From positions 682,001 through 746,000 of the forward strand of contig NZ_CP074404.1 of assembly GCF_018388465.1 (NCBI RefSeq): a DNA stretch of 64,000 nt, read 5' to 3'. Below are positions 41,892-51,245 of the stretch, piece after piece (position 1 is the stretch's first letter; the number at the start of each line of letters is the position of its first letter). This stretch comes from Cellulomonas fengjieae (GTDB taxonomy: Bacteria > Actinomycetota > Actinomycetes > Actinomycetales > Cellulomonadaceae). A program made the position numbers and the translations under genes. The notes under the pieces were generated by a model that made no database searches, was not told the DNA's origin, and was given only the letters and a program-made list of their open reading frames with translations.

Positions 41892-43289
41892 TCAGGCCTG
41901 CGGCGGCCGCGTCATGCTCAGCACGTCCAGCGCGCTGTCCAGCTGCTCCTCGGTGACCTCGCCGCGCTCGACGAAGCCGAGGTCGATGACGGCCGCGCGG
42001 ACCGTGATCCCGTGCTTGACGGCGTGCTTGGCGATCTTCGCGGCCGCCTCGTAGCCGATCACGCGGTTCAGCGGCGTGACGATCGACGGCGAGGACTCGG
42101 CCAGCGCACGGGCGCGCTCGACGTTGGCGACGAGGCCCGACACCGTCTTGTCGGCCAGCAGCCGGGACGCGTTGGCCAGCAGGCGGATCGACTCGAGCAC
42201 CCCGGCGGCGATCACGGGGATCTGCACGTTGAGCTCGAACGACCCGCTCGCGCCGGCCCAGGCGACCGTGGCGTCGTTGCCGACGACCCGCGACGCGACC
42301 ATCAGCACGGCCTCGGGGATCACGGGGTTGACCTTGCCCGGCATGATCGAGGAGCCCGGCTGCAGGTCGGGGATCGCGATCTCGCCCAGCCCGGTGTTCG
42401 GGCCCGAGCCCATCCAGCGCAGGTCGTTGCAGATCTTGGTGAGGCCGACCGCGATCGTGCGCAGCGCACCCGACAGCTCGACCAGCCCGTCGCGTGAGCT
42501 CTGCGCCTCGAAGTGGTCGCGCGCCTCGGTCAGCGGCAGGCCGGTGTCCTCGCGCAGCAGCGCGATCACCCGCTGCGGGAAGCCCGCCGGGGTGTTGATC
42601 CCGGTGCCGACGGCCGTGCCGCCGAGCGGGACCTCCGACGCGCGAGGGAGCGCCGACTCGAGGCGCTCGATGCCGTACCGCATGGCGGCCGCGTAGCCGC
42701 CGAACTCCTGGCCGAGCGTCACCGGGGTGGCGTCCATGAGGTGTGTGCGGCCGGACTTGACCACCTGCGCCCACTCGACCGACTTGGCCTCGAGCGCCTC
42801 GGCCAGGTGGCCGAGGGCCGGGATCAGGTCGCGCACGACACCGGCCGTGGCGGCCACGTGCACCGAGGTGGGGAACACGTCGTTGGACGACTGCGAGGCG
42901 TTGACGTGGTCGTTCGGGTGCACGTCGCGGCCCAGGAGCCGGCCGGCGAGGGTGGCGAGCACCTCGTTGGTGTTCATGTTGGAGCTGGTGCCGGACCCGG
43001 TCTGGTAGACGTCGATCGGGAAGTCGCCGTCGTGCCTGCCGCTCGCGACCTCGTCGGCGGCGGCGGCGATGGCGTCGGCGACGTCCTGCTCCAGGACCCC
43101 CAGCTCGGCGTTCGCGCGGGCGGCCGCCTTCTTGATGCGGGCGAGCGCCTCGATGTGGCTGCGTTCGAGGCGGCTGCCGGAGATCGGGAAGTTCTCCACG
43201 GCCCGCTGGGTCTGTGCGCGGTAGAGGGCGTCGACGGGGACGCGCACCTCGCCCATCGTGTCGTGCTCGATGCGGTACTCAGAAGTCAT
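41892..43289 (-). CDS. fumC: Class II fumarate hydratase
   Basis: FumC interconverts fumarate and malate in the TCA cycle without an iron-sulfur cluster. The 465-residue protein has the aspartase/fumarase signature [10 protein letters not shown] near residue 314, the SSNDVFPTS segment and [18 protein letters not shown] with the catalytic histidine. An in-frame GTG 18 bases upstream (43307) also exists. The ATG at 43289 is preferred because AGGATGACC precedes it and homology begins at [11 protein letters not shown]. The carbonic anhydrase gene lies 21 bp upstream on the same strand, so the two are probably cotranscribed. Confidence 0.94.
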   Translation of the reverse strand: MTSEYRIEHDTMGEVRVPVDALYRAQTQRAVENFPISGSRLERSHIEALARIKKAAARANAELGVLEQDVADAIAAAADEVASGRHDGDFPIDVYQTGSGTSSNMNTNEVLATLAGRLLGRDVHPNDHVNASQSSNDVFPTSVHVAATAGVVRDLIPALGHLAEALEAKSVEWAQVVKSGRTHLMDATPVTLGQEFGGYAAAMRYGIERLESALPRASEVPLGGTAVGTGINTPAGFPQRVIALLREDTGLPLTEARDHFEAQSSRDGLVELSGALRTIAVGLTKICNDLRWMGSGPNTGLGEIAIPDLQPGSSIMPGKVNPVIPEAVLMVASRVVGNDATVAWAGASGSFELNVQIPVIAAGVLESIRLLANASRLLADKTVSGLVANVERARALAESSPSIVTPLNRVIGYEAAAKIAKHAVKHGITVRAAVIDLGFVERGEVTEEQLDSALDVLSMTRPPQA

Positions 43290-43310
43290 GCGGTCATCCT
43301 GCCGCACGGA

Positions 43311-43955
43311 CTACACCCCGACGTCGCCCAGGGCCTCGGAGAGGTGCACGGTCCCCTCGGCGAGCGTGTACTCGACCCCGACGATCGCCACGCGGCCCTC
43401 CGTGATCGCCTCGGCGAGCGAGCGCGAGTAGCCCTGCAGCATCTGCACCGTGTGCCGGACGTGCTCCTGGCCGAGCACGGCGGGGTCGAGGGTGTCCAGG
43501 GCACCGAGGCCGCCACCCGCGAGGTTGACGATGCTCGGGATCACCCGGTCGACGATCGCGCGCACGAACCCGGTCGGGAGCTCGCCCGTGGTCAGGGCGG
43601 TCGTGGCAGCCGCCACGGCGCCGCAGCTGTCGTGGCCGAGGACGACCACCAGGGACGCGCCGAGGACGTCCACGCCGTACTCGATCGAGCCGATGACCGT
43701 CGTGTCGAGCACGTGGCCGGCGGTGCGGACCACGAACACGTCACCCAGGCCCTGGTCGAAGATGATCTCGGCGGCCACACGCGAGTCCGAGCACCCGAAG
43801 ATCACCGCGAACGGGTGCTGGGCGGAGCTCAGGTTCGCGCGGTGGTCGACGCCCTGCGAGGGATGGAGCATCTCGCCGCGCACGAACCGCGTGTTCCCTT
43901 CGCGCAGTGCGGACCAGGCTTCGGCGGGTGTCGTGGGTCGTGTCACGGGCCTCAT
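43311..43955 (-). CDS. Beta-class carbonic anhydrase
   Basis: The enzyme interconverts CO2 and bicarbonate. The 214-residue protein has the zinc ligands C55 in GCSDSR (with the D57-R59 dyad) and the HxxC motif in GHDSCGAV near residues 108-111. This is the standard set of the beta class. No signal peptide is seen, so it is cytoplasmic and probably supplies bicarbonate for carboxylation. Upstream open sequence after the ATG at 43955 shows no better start. It precedes fumC, as in many actinobacteria. Confidence 0.93.
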   Translation of the reverse strand: MRPVTRPTTPAEAWSALREGNTRFVRGEMLHPSQGVDHRANLSSAQHPFAVIFGCSDSRVAAEIIFDQGLGDVFVVRTAGHVLDTTVIGSIEYGVDVLGASLVVVLGHDSCGAVAAATTALTTGELPTGFVRAIVDRVIPSIVNLAGGGLGALDTLDPAVLGQEHVRHTVQMLQGYSRSLAEAITEGRVAIVGVEYTLAEGTVHLSEALGDVGV

Positions 43956-44063
43956 GCTCGCAGGTCATCTCCGGAATCGGCAGACCGTCTCCAGTGGCGG
44001 GCACCCGGAGGCAGGTGTAGCCAAGGGGGGTGGGGCAGGACGCCTCGCAGGGGGAGGTGTTCC

Positions 44064-45359
44064 GTGCGACGACGCACACGGGGGATCGCGCTGGTGCTCG
44101 CGGTGGGGGTGCTCGCCCCGCTCGCCGCCTGTGCCGATTCCGGGTCGGGTACGCCCGTGCTCACCTGGTACATCAACCCCGACGACGGGGGACAGGCCGA
44201 GATCGCCAAGCAGTGCACCGAGGACGCCGACGGCGCCTACGCGATCGAGACGTCCGTCCTCCCGCGTGACGCGAGCGCGCAGCGTGAGCAGCTGGCCCGC
44301 AGGCTCGCCGCCAAGGACTCGTCGATCGACATCATGAGCCTGGACCCGCCGTTCATCCCCGAGATGGCCGAGCCCGGATTCCTGGCTCCGGTGCCCGACG
44401 ACGTGCAGGAACGGGTCAGCAAGGACGTGGTCGCCGGCGCCCTGGCCGGCGCGTCGTGGGGCGACGAGCTGGTGACGGTCCCCTTCTGGGCGAACACGCA
44501 GCTGCTCTGGTACCGCAAGTCGGTGGCCTCGGCGGCAGGACTCGACCCGGCGACGACCCCGGTGACGTGGGACCAGATCATGGACGCGTCGAAGGACCAG
44601 GACAAGTACCTCGGGGTCCAGGGCACCAAGGCCGAGAGCCTGACGGTGTGGATCAACGCGCTCGTCGCGTCGGCCGGAGGGGAGATCCTCGAGAACCCCG
44701 AGGCGCCCGCGGACCAGATCAAGCTGGGCCTGGAGACCCCCGCGGGCGACGCCGCCGCGACGATCATCGGCACGATCGGCAAGGAGGGGCTCGGCGGGCC
44801 CGCGCTGCCGACGGAGGACGAGAACGCGTCACTGTCGATCTTCCAGGGGGACAGGGGCTCGTTCATGGTGAACTGGCCGTTCGTCTGGTCGGCCACCAAG
44901 GCCGGCGTCGAGGACGGGACGTTCACGCAGGCCCTGCTCGACGACATCGGCTGGGCGCTGTACCCGCAGGTGACGGCCGACCAGCCGACGGCTCCGCCCT
45001 ACGGCGGGATCAACCTCGGCATCGGCGCCTTCAGCAAGCACGTCGACCTCGCGTACCAGGCGGCGGAGTGCATCGTCACCCCCGAGCACCAGGCCTTCTA
45101 CTTCGCGACGAACGGCAACCCGCCGTCCAACACCACGGCGTTCGACGACCCGGCGGTCACCGAGGCGTTCCCCATGGCGGACGTCATCCGGGAGTCCCTC
45201 GAGCTCGCCGTCCCGCGGCCGCAGACGCCGTACTACAACGAGGTCTCCACGGGTCTGCAGCAGACGTGGCACCCGCCGAGCGCGGTGAGTCCGGAAGTCA
45301 CGCCGACGAAGTCGACCGACCTGATCATCGCCGTGCTGCGAGGGGAGCGACTGCTATGA
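44064..45359 (+). CDS. lpqY: Sugar ABC transporter substrate-binding lipoprotein (LpqY-like)
   Basis: The 431-residue protein has a lipoprotein signal peptide with lipobox LAAC (C23), then a periplasm-type binding domain. Several segments parallel mycobacterial LpqY, the trehalose-binding protein: the QLARRLAAKDSSIDIMSLD stretch, NTQLLWYRKS, LTVWINALVASAGGEIL, a FMVNWPFVW segment, and a C-terminal PQTPYYNEVSTGLQ. The trehalose assignment rests on that likeness recalled from memory; another alpha-glucoside or disaccharide is possible. The GTG at 44064 has GGGAGG upstream. Its stop overlaps the next ATG (ATGA), beginning a four-gene importer unit. Confidence 0.85.
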   Translation: MRRRTRGIALVLAVGVLAPLAACADSGSGTPVLTWYINPDDGGQAEIAKQCTEDADGAYAIETSVLPRDASAQREQLARRLAAKDSSIDIMSLDPPFIPEMAEPGFLAPVPDDVQERVSKDVVAGALAGASWGDELVTVPFWANTQLLWYRKSVASAAGLDPATTPVTWDQIMDASKDQDKYLGVQGTKAESLTVWINALVASAGGEILENPEAPADQIKLGLETPAGDAAATIIGTIGKEGLGGPALPTEDENASLSIFQGDRGSFMVNWPFVWSATKAGVEDGTFTQALLDDIGWALYPQVTADQPTAPPYGGINLGIGAFSKHVDLAYQAAECIVTPEHQAFYFATNGNPPSNTTAFDDPAVTEAFPMADVIRESLELAVPRPQTPYYNEVSTGLQQTWHPPSAVSPEVTPTKSTDLIIAVLRGERLL

Positions 45360-46351
45360 GCACAGCGTCGACGGGTGCGGGGGCGGTCACGGCCGCGATC
45401 CCTGACGGGGCGAGGCCCGACCTGCGCGATGCGGGGGCGAAGGCCGGCCGCAGCGACCGCGCCAGGTCCGAGGCGCGCCTGGGCTGGCTGCTGGCCGGTC
45501 CGGCGTTCGTCGTCATGCTCGCGGTCACGCTCTACCCGATCCTGCAGGCCGTGTACGACTCGCTGTTCCACTTCCGGCTGACCGCGCCTGACGACAGGTC
45601 CTGGGCCGGGCTGGAGAACTACGGGGTGGTCCTGTCGGACTCGCTGTTCTGGCAGGCGCTCGGTGTCACCGTGTTCATCACGGTCGTCACCGTCATCGTC
45701 GAGCTGATCCTCGGCTTCGCGCTCGCACTCGTCATGCACCGCGCGATCACCAGGCTGCGCGGGCTGCTGCGCACCGCGATCCTCGTGCCGTACGGGATCA
45801 TCACGGTGGTCTCGGCCTTCGCGTGGTTCTACGCGTTCGACATCAGCTCCGGGTACGTCAACCACTGGTTCGACTGGGTGCCCGGGATCAGCGAAGACCT
45901 CAACTGGTTCGCCGAGCAGGGGACCAGCCTCTCCGTCATCATCATGTCGGAGATCTGGAAGACGACGCCGTTCATCTCCCTCCTTCTGCTCGCCGGGCTG
46001 TCCCAGGTGCCCACCGAGCTGGAGGAGGCCGCGGAGGTCGACGGCGCCACCTGGTGGCAGCGCCTCACGCGGGTGATCCTGCCGAACATGAAGGCCGCGA
46101 TCATGGTCGCGGTCCTGTTCCGGGCCCTGGACGCGTTCCGCATCTTCGACAACGTCTTCATCATGACCAACGGCGCCAACGGCACCGAGGTGCTCTCGCT
46201 GCTGGCCTACCGGACGTCCATCGGACGCCTCGAGATCGGGCTCGGCTCCGCGATCTCGGTGCTCCTCTTCCTGTGCGTGATCCTCATCTGCTGGGCGGCG
46301 ATCAAGCTCTTCAAGGTCGATCTGGCCGGCGGCACGAGGGGAGCGTCCTGA
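45356..46351 (+). CDS. sugA: Sugar ABC transporter permease, SugA/MalF type
   Basis: The 331-residue membrane protein has a polar 40-residue N-terminus, six transmembrane segments and the EAA-loop motif in EEAAEVDGATWWQRLTRVILPNMK, which docks on the ATPase. It is the first of two different permease subunits of a carbohydrate-uptake (CUT1) importer. The ATG at 45356 overlaps the binding-protein stop. Gene order (binding protein, permease, permease, ATPase) is that of LpqY-SugA-SugB-SugC. Confidence 0.88.
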   Translation: MSTASTGAGAVTAAIPDGARPDLRDAGAKAGRSDRARSEARLGWLLAGPAFVVMLAVTLYPILQAVYDSLFHFRLTAPDDRSWAGLENYGVVLSDSLFWQALGVTVFITVVTVIVELILGFALALVMHRAITRLRGLLRTAILVPYGIITVVSAFAWFYAFDISSGYVNHWFDWVPGISEDLNWFAEQGTSLSVIIMSEIWKTTPFISLLLLAGLSQVPTELEEAAEVDGATWWQRLTRVILPNMKAAIMVAVLFRALDAFRIFDNVFIMTNGANGTEVLSLLAYRTSIGRLEIGLGSAISVLLFLCVILICWAAIKLFKVDLAGGTRGAS

Positions 46352-47199
46352 TGAGCTACCTGTCGACGAGGGCGAAGTGGGGCTGGGCGCTCATCACGAT
46401 CTTCGTGCTGCTGTACGCGCTCTTCCCGGTCGTGTCGATCTTCGCGACGTCGTTCAAGCTGCCGAGCCAGCTGAACCTCGGGCTGTTCTGGCCCAAGACG
46501 TGGTCGACCACCAACTACGAGCAGATCCTCGCGCCCGACGGCTCCGCGCAGACGCTGTTCCTGTCGTCGCTGCGCAACTCCGTCGGCATCTCGTTGATCG
46601 CCACGGCCATCGCGGTCGTCCTGGCGACACTGGCCGCCTACGCGATCGCCCGCCTGGACTTCCCCGGCAAGCGCGTCGTCCTGCTCACCGCGCTGGGCGT
46701 CTCGATCTTCCCGGTCATCTCGATCGTGACCCCGCTGTTCAACCTGTGGCGCAACATCGGCCTCTACGACACGTGGCTCGGCCTGATCATCCCGTACCTG
46801 TCCCTGACGCTCCCGATCTCCATCTGGACCCTGGCGGCGTTCTTCCGGCAGATCCCCTGGGAGCTCGAGCAGGCCGCTCAGGTGGACGGCGCCACGACGT
46901 GGCAGGCGTTCCGCAAGGCGATCGTCCCGCTGGCGGCTCCCGGCGTGTTCACCACCGCGCTGATCGCGTTCTTCATCGCCTGGAACGACTTCGTCTACGG
47001 CATCTCGCTGACCTCGACCGACCGCGCCCGACCCGTCCCGGCCGCGCTGGCGTTCTTCACGGGCGCCTCCCAGTTCGAGGAGCCGACCGGGGCCATCTCC
47101 GCCGCGGCCATCGTCGTGACCATCCCGGTGGTCATCCTCGTCCTGCTCTTCCAACGCCAGATCGTGTCCGGCCTGACCCAGGGCGCCGTCAAGGGCTGA
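46351..47199 (+). CDS. sugB: Sugar ABC transporter permease, SugB/MalG type
   Basis: The 282-residue protein has six transmembrane helices and the EAA loop LEQAAQVDGATTWQAFRKAIVPLAAPG. It pairs with the upstream permease to form the channel of the CUT1 importer. Its ATG shares one base with the preceding stop (TGATG), so the two are translationally coupled. The stretch WNDFVYGISLTS after the EAA loop is typical of MalG-type subunits. Confidence 0.9.
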   Translation: MSYLSTRAKWGWALITIFVLLYALFPVVSIFATSFKLPSQLNLGLFWPKTWSTTNYEQILAPDGSAQTLFLSSLRNSVGISLIATAIAVVLATLAAYAIARLDFPGKRVVLLTALGVSIFPVISIVTPLFNLWRNIGLYDTWLGLIIPYLSLTLPISIWTLAAFFRQIPWELEQAAQVDGATTWQAFRKAIVPLAAPGVFTTALIAFFIAWNDFVYGISLTSTDRARPVPAALAFFTGASQFEEPTGAISAAAIVVTIPVVILVLLFQRQIVSGLTQGAVKG

Positions 47200-47236
47200 C
47201 GCCCGCGCGCACAGCTCGTCCCACGAAGGAGATCCG

Positions 47237-48493
47237 ATGGCCGCCATCACCCTCAAGGACATCGTCAAGCAGTACGGCGACGGCTTCCTCGCCGTGAAGG
47301 GCGTGAGCCTGGACATCGCCGACGGCGAGTTCGTCATCCTTGTCGGCCCGTCGGGGTGCGGGAAGTCGACGCTGCTGCGCATGATCGTGGGCCTCGAGGA
47401 CATCACCGCGGGCGAGCTCACGATCGGCGGCGTCCGGGTCAACGAGAAGGCCCCGCGCGACCGCAAGCTCGCCATGGTGTTCCAGAACTACGCCCTCTAC
47501 CCGCACCTGACGGTCTTCGAGAACATCGCCTTCCCGCTGCGGCTGCAGAAGGGCCAGTTCACGGAGGAGCAGGTCCGCGAGAAGGTCGAGTTCGCGGCGA
47601 AGACCCTCGAGCTGCAGGACCACCTCGACCGCAAGCCGGCCAACCTCTCCGGTGGCCAGCGGCAGCGGGTCGCGATGGGCCGCGCCATCGTCCGCGACGC
47701 CGAGGCGTTCCTCTTCGACGAGCCGCTGTCCAACCTGGACGCCAAGCTGCGTGGCCAGATGCGCACCGAGATCGCCCGGATGCAGCGCCGGCTCGGCACG
47801 ACGACGGTCTACGTCACGCACGACCAGACCGAGGCCATGACCCTCGGCGACCGCGTGGCCGTGCTCCGCAAGGGCGAGCTCCAGCAGGTGGCCAGTCCGC
47901 GCGGGCTGTACGAGCAGCCGAAGAACCTGTTCGTCGCCGGCTTCATCGGGTCGCCGCCCATGAACTTCCTCCCGGGCACCGTCGAGGGCTCGACCCTCAA
48001 GCTCCCCTTCGCCGCCGCGCCCATCTCCGCGGAGCTCGCCCCGAAGCTGCGCGGCAAGGAGCTCGTCATCGTCGGCATCCGTCCCGAGCACTTCGCGGAC
48101 GCCACCCTGCTCGAGGACCACAAGCGCGCGTCGGGTGTCACGTTCACCGCACCGGTGGACGTCACCGAGTGGCTCGGCTCCGAGCTCTACGCGTACCTCC
48201 CGTTCGAGACCAACCCGGAGGTCGCGACGACGCTCGAGGAGCTGGACCGTGACCTCGACGGCGAGGGCCTGCGCACCCAGCTCATCGTCACGCTCGGCTC
48301 GGAGACCAAGGTGCGTGACGGCGTCGACGCGGAGCTGTGGTTCGACCCGGCCCGGATGATGGTGTTCGACCCGGAGACGGGGGAGAACCTCACCTGGGAC
48401 GGCGAGCTGGCGCAGACGCTGGACCGCGAGAACGAGGCCGACCGCAAGGCCTCGCTGGAGCGCGCTCAGGCTCGCGAGAAGGCCACCGCCTGA
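47237..48493 (+). CDS. sugC: Sugar ABC importer ATPase, SugC/MsmK type
   Basis: The 418-residue ATPase has Walker A GPSGCGKST (37-45), Q loop VFQNYALYPH, signature LSGGQRQR, Walker B FLFDEPLSNLDA and switch histidine in VTHDQTEAMTLGD. A C-terminal OB-type regulatory domain from about residue 240 (GSPPMNFLPG, VVGIRPEHF-like IVGIRPEHF) is typical of MalK/UgpC/MsmK-type importer ATPases. The last 40 residues are a charged helical extension. The ATG at 47237 has GAAGGAGAT upstream. A 42-bp palindromic repeat follows 15 bp after the stop. Confidence 0.92.
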   Translation: MAAITLKDIVKQYGDGFLAVKGVSLDIADGEFVILVGPSGCGKSTLLRMIVGLEDITAGELTIGGVRVNEKAPRDRKLAMVFQNYALYPHLTVFENIAFPLRLQKGQFTEEQVREKVEFAAKTLELQDHLDRKPANLSGGQRQRVAMGRAIVRDAEAFLFDEPLSNLDAKLRGQMRTEIARMQRRLGTTTVYVTHDQTEAMTLGDRVAVLRKGELQQVASPRGLYEQPKNLFVAGFIGSPPMNFLPGTVEGSTLKLPFAAAPISAELAPKLRGKELVIVGIRPEHFADATLLEDHKRASGVTFTAPVDVTEWLGSELYAYLPFETNPEVATTLEELDRDLDGEGLRTQLIVTLGSETKVRDGVDAELWFDPARMMVFDPETGENLTWDGELAQTLDRENEADRKASLERAQAREKATA

Positions 48494-48508
48494 CCTCCTC
48501 GACCACAG

Positions 48509-48550
48509 CGTCCGAGCAGATGGCGGCCAGGGGCCACATCTGCTCGGACG
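48509..48550. repeat. 42-bp palindromic repeat, copy 3
   Basis: The same 12-bp arms as copies 1 and 2 enclose an 18-bp core that matches them better when inverted (13 of 18 against 9 of 18 bases). It is followed on the plus strand by TTGCCGTGGGGG, as is copy 1. It lies between the convergent sugC and PfkB kinase genes and may serve as their terminator. Confidence 0.85.
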
Positions 48551-48568
48551 TTGCCGTGGGGGCGGCGC

Positions 48569-49501
48569 TCAGCCCAGCTCGGACAGCCGCGGGGGATTGG
48601 CGCCCGCGCGGGACACGGTGATCGCGGCGATGCGCGCGCAGCGCTCCAGCACGGCCTGCACGGTCGCGGGATCCGCGTCGGCCAGCGCCTGGCGCCGATC
48701 CGCCCCGAGCAGCCCCGCGGACCACAGGCCGTCGATCAGCCCGCCCATGAAGGAGTCGCCGGCGCCGACGGTGTCGGCGACGTGCACCTTCGGTGCCTCG
48801 ACGGAGATCCGCGCACCCGCCGACGTGCTCGCGAACGCACCCTCGCCGCCGTGCGTCACCACGACGAGCGACGGCCCCGACCGGCTCCACTCCTCCGCGA
48901 TCTCCGCCGGCGCCACGCCGGGGTGCAGCCAGGCCAGGTCCTCGTCGCTGACCTTCACCACGTCCGCCTGCCGGACGAGCCCGTCCACGACCGGCAGGGC
49001 GTGCTCCCGGGACCCCATGAGCACCGGACGGAGGTTCGGGTCGTACGTGATGGTCGACGACTCGTGGCGCCGCCCCACGATCGCCGCGACCGCCGCGCCG
49101 CCGGGCTGCAGCACGGTCGCGATCGACCCGGTGTGGATGACGAGCGGGTCCCCCGGCTCCTCGTCCCACGTCTCGGGCAGGTCCCACTCGAGGTCGAACT
49201 CGTACGACGCGACCCCGGCCTCGTCGATGTGCGCCGCCGCCACGGGCGTGTGCAGCGCCGAGCGGTTGCCCACCGGGACGTTCACGCCGGAGCCGCGCAG
49301 GTGCCGGCGGACGAGGTCGCCGTAGGCGTCGTTCCCCAGCCAGGTGAGCAGGTCCACGCGCCGACCGAGGCGCCCGAGCCCCAGGGCCACGTTGGCCGGG
49401 CTGCCGCCGGGGTGCTCCGAGCGGGTGCCGTCGGGTCGGGTGACGACGTCGATGAGCGCCTCGCCGAGGACGAGGGCCCGTTGGTCCGGCGGTGTGGTCA
49501 T
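48569..49501 (-). CDS. PfkB-family sugar kinase (fructokinase-like)
   Basis: The 310-residue kinase has the N-terminal LGEALIDVV strand, the [15 protein letters not shown] motif of PfkB fructokinases, and the C-terminal [12 protein letters not shown] signature with its catalytic Asp. It probably phosphorylates a hexose in the cytoplasm. Proximity to the sugar importer suggests a shared pathway, but the genes are convergent. The ATG at 49501 overlaps the xseB stop and has GGAGGAG upstream, so the kinase is cotranscribed with the exonuclease genes. Confidence 0.88.
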   Translation of the reverse strand: MTTPPDQRALVLGEALIDVVTRPDGTRSEHPGGSPANVALGLGRLGRRVDLLTWLGNDAYGDLVRRHLRGSGVNVPVGNRSALHTPVAAAHIDEAGVASYEFDLEWDLPETWDEEPGDPLVIHTGSIATVLQPGGAAVAAIVGRRHESSTITYDPNLRPVLMGSREHALPVVDGLVRQADVVKVSDEDLAWLHPGVAPAEIAEEWSRSGPSLVVVTHGGEGAFASTSAGARISVEAPKVHVADTVGAGDSFMGGLIDGLWSAGLLGADRRQALADADPATVQAVLERCARIAAITVSRAGANPPRLSELG

Positions 49502-49767
49502 CGTGACTCCTCCTCGGCCGGCACGGCGGTGTCGCGCACGGCGCTGAGCCGCTCGCGCGCGCCGTCCAGCCACGTCTGGCACCGCGTGGCGAGTGCCTCG
49601 CCGCGCTCCCAGAGGGCCAGCGACTCCTCGAGCGTCGCGGCACCGGCCTCGAGCCGCGCGACGACGGCGACGAGCTCGTCCCGCGCCTCCTCGTAGCCGA
49701 GGTCGGCCACGTCGGCGTGGGGATCGGACGGCGGGGACTGCGAGGGCTTGGGCACAAGCACAGTCAA
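49498..49767 (-). CDS. xseB: Exodeoxyribonuclease VII small subunit
   Basis: XseB joins several copies to one XseA to form ExoVII, which degrades single-stranded DNA. The 89-residue form has the conserved helical hairpin [38 protein letters not shown]. The start is not well marked: the TTG at 49767 gives the longest frame, and the GTG codons at 49761 or 49755 are alternatives. No clear ribosome site is seen before any of them. It lies 58 bp after xseA and overlaps the kinase start. Confidence 0.88.
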   Translation of the reverse strand: MTVLVPKPSQSPPSDPHADVADLGYEEARDELVAVVARLEAGAATLEESLALWERGEALATRCQTWLDGARERLSAVRDTAVPAEEESR

Positions 49768-49825
49768 TCAGGAGCGGCGCGTGACCGACGGTCGACGCAT
49801 GGAGCCGGCCGCCCGCGTACCCGGA

Positions 49826-51097
49826 TCAGGCGTCGGTGACCGTCGCCGCGAGCTCGCCGCGCGCCACGCGGATCCGCAGGGCGTCGTCCGCCGCTACCTC
49901 GGCCGGGTCCCGCACCACGTACCCGTCGGCGCGCCGCACGACGGCGTACCCCCGGTCGAGCGTGGCCGCGGGCGAGAGCGCGCGTACCTGGGCGGCGAGC
50001 CCGGCCACCTCGGCGCGACCGTGCACCAGCGCGGTGTGCAGCGAGCGGCGCGCGCTCTCCCGCAGGGCGAGGACCCGGTGCTCGTGCAGGTCCACCACCG
50101 TGGTCGGGTTGGCCAGCACCGGGCGGCTGCGCCAGTGGTCGAGCGCGGTCTGCTCCCGCGTCAGCCGCATGGTCAGGGCGGCCCGGGCGCGCAGCCGCGC
50201 CTGCGTGAGGCGCGCCCGCTCCTCGCTGACGTCGGGCACGACCCGCTTGGCGGCGTCGGTCGGGGTCGAGGCGCGGAAGTCGGCGACCAGGTCGAGCAGG
50301 GGGGTGTCGAGGTGGTGCCCGATCGCGCTGACCAGAGGCGTGCGGCAGGCCGCCGCGACGCGCACCAGCGACTCGTTGCTGAACGGCAGGAGGTCCTCGA
50401 ACGAGCCGCCGCCGCGCGCCACCACGATGACCTCGACGCGCGGGTCCCGGTCCAGCTCGGCGATCGCCGCGCTGACCTCGGGCACGGCGCGCGGCCCCTG
50501 CACCGTCACGCGCCGGATCTCGAACTGCACCGCCGACCACCGGGCGCGAGCGTTGGACACCACGTCGTGCTCGGCGTCGCCCTGCTGCGCGACGATCAGC
50601 CCGACGACCGCCGGCAGGAACGGCAGCGCGCGCTTGCGTGACGGCTCGAAGAGCCCTTCGGCGCCGAGGATGCCCTTGAGGTGCTCGATCCGCGCGAGCA
50701 GCTCACCCAGGCCCACGAGCCGCACGTCGTCGGCCGCGAACGTCAGCGTGCCCTTCTTCGCGTGGAACTGCGGCCGGGCGTGGACGACGAGGTGCGAGCC
50801 GTCCGCGAGCTTCTCGGCGAGCCGACCGATCGCACCGGCCGGAGCCGTGACCGACAGCGACATGTCGAGGTCGGTGTCCCGCAGGGTGAGGAAGTAGAGG
50901 GTGTTCCACTTCTTCAGGTTCAGCACCTGGCCCTCGACCCAGACCGGCGGCATCTTCGCGATGTAGTCCGCGATCTTCGGGGCGAGGTGCCGGACGGGCC
51001 ACGGGCGGTCCGGCGTCGTGTCCGCGGCGCGCAGCGGGGGACCGGCCGCCGCCGGGGTGCTCAGGGGACCGGTGCTCACGCCCTCAGCCTGCCTCAT
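49826..51097 (-). CDS. xseA: Exodeoxyribonuclease VII large subunit
   Basis: The 423-residue protein has the N-terminal OB fold (VWVEGQVLNLKKWNTLYFLTLRD) and the catalytic domain with VIVVARGGGSFEDLLPFSNE, AIGHHLDTPLLDLVADFRASTPTDAA, and the C-terminal LDRGYAVV segment. HHLDTP replaces the usual H-E-x-D string with His-Leu-Asp, a variation worth noting near a conserved region. The ATG at 51097 is the longest start, but an in-frame GTG at 51079 is possible. It is divergent from ispH. Confidence 0.92.
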   Translation of the reverse strand: MRQAEGVSTGPLSTPAAAGPPLRAADTTPDRPWPVRHLAPKIADYIAKMPPVWVEGQVLNLKKWNTLYFLTLRDTDLDMSLSVTAPAGAIGRLAEKLADGSHLVVHARPQFHAKKGTLTFAADDVRLVGLGELLARIEHLKGILGAEGLFEPSRKRALPFLPAVVGLIVAQQGDAEHDVVSNARARWSAVQFEIRRVTVQGPRAVPEVSAAIAELDRDPRVEVIVVARGGGSFEDLLPFSNESLVRVAAACRTPLVSAIGHHLDTPLLDLVADFRASTPTDAAKRVVPDVSEERARLTQARLRARAALTMRLTREQTALDHWRSRPVLANPTTVVDLHEHRVLALRESARRSLHTALVHGRAEVAGLAAQVRALSPAATLDRGYAVVRRADGYVVRDPAEVAADDALRIRVARGELAATVTDA

Positions 51098-51167
51098 GGC
51101 GCCGACACGGCGACAACCGACCCCGATCGGCGGACGGCGCCGGGACGAGACCGCATGTGTCGGCGCC
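51098..51167. promoter_or_regulatory. Spaced inverted repeat between xseA and ispH
   Basis: GGCGCCGACAC (51098-51108) is repeated exactly in inverse at 51157-51167, 48 bp apart. It occupies the shared divergent promoter region and starts right at the xseA start codon. It could bind a regulator at two half-sites or fold in RNA; no function is known. Confidence 0.45.
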
Positions 51168-51233
51168 GTGCGGGTCGGGTGCAGGTCACATCCGCGGGCA
51201 CCCTCCCGACCCGGCCGGCTCGACCTGCCGAAC

Positions 51234-51239
51234 TAGACT
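51234..51239 (+). promoter_or_regulatory. -10 box of leaderless ispH
   Basis: TAGACT ends exactly six bases before the GTG start at 51246, with no ribosome site between them. Confidence 0.55.
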
Positions 51240-51245
51240 CGCACC

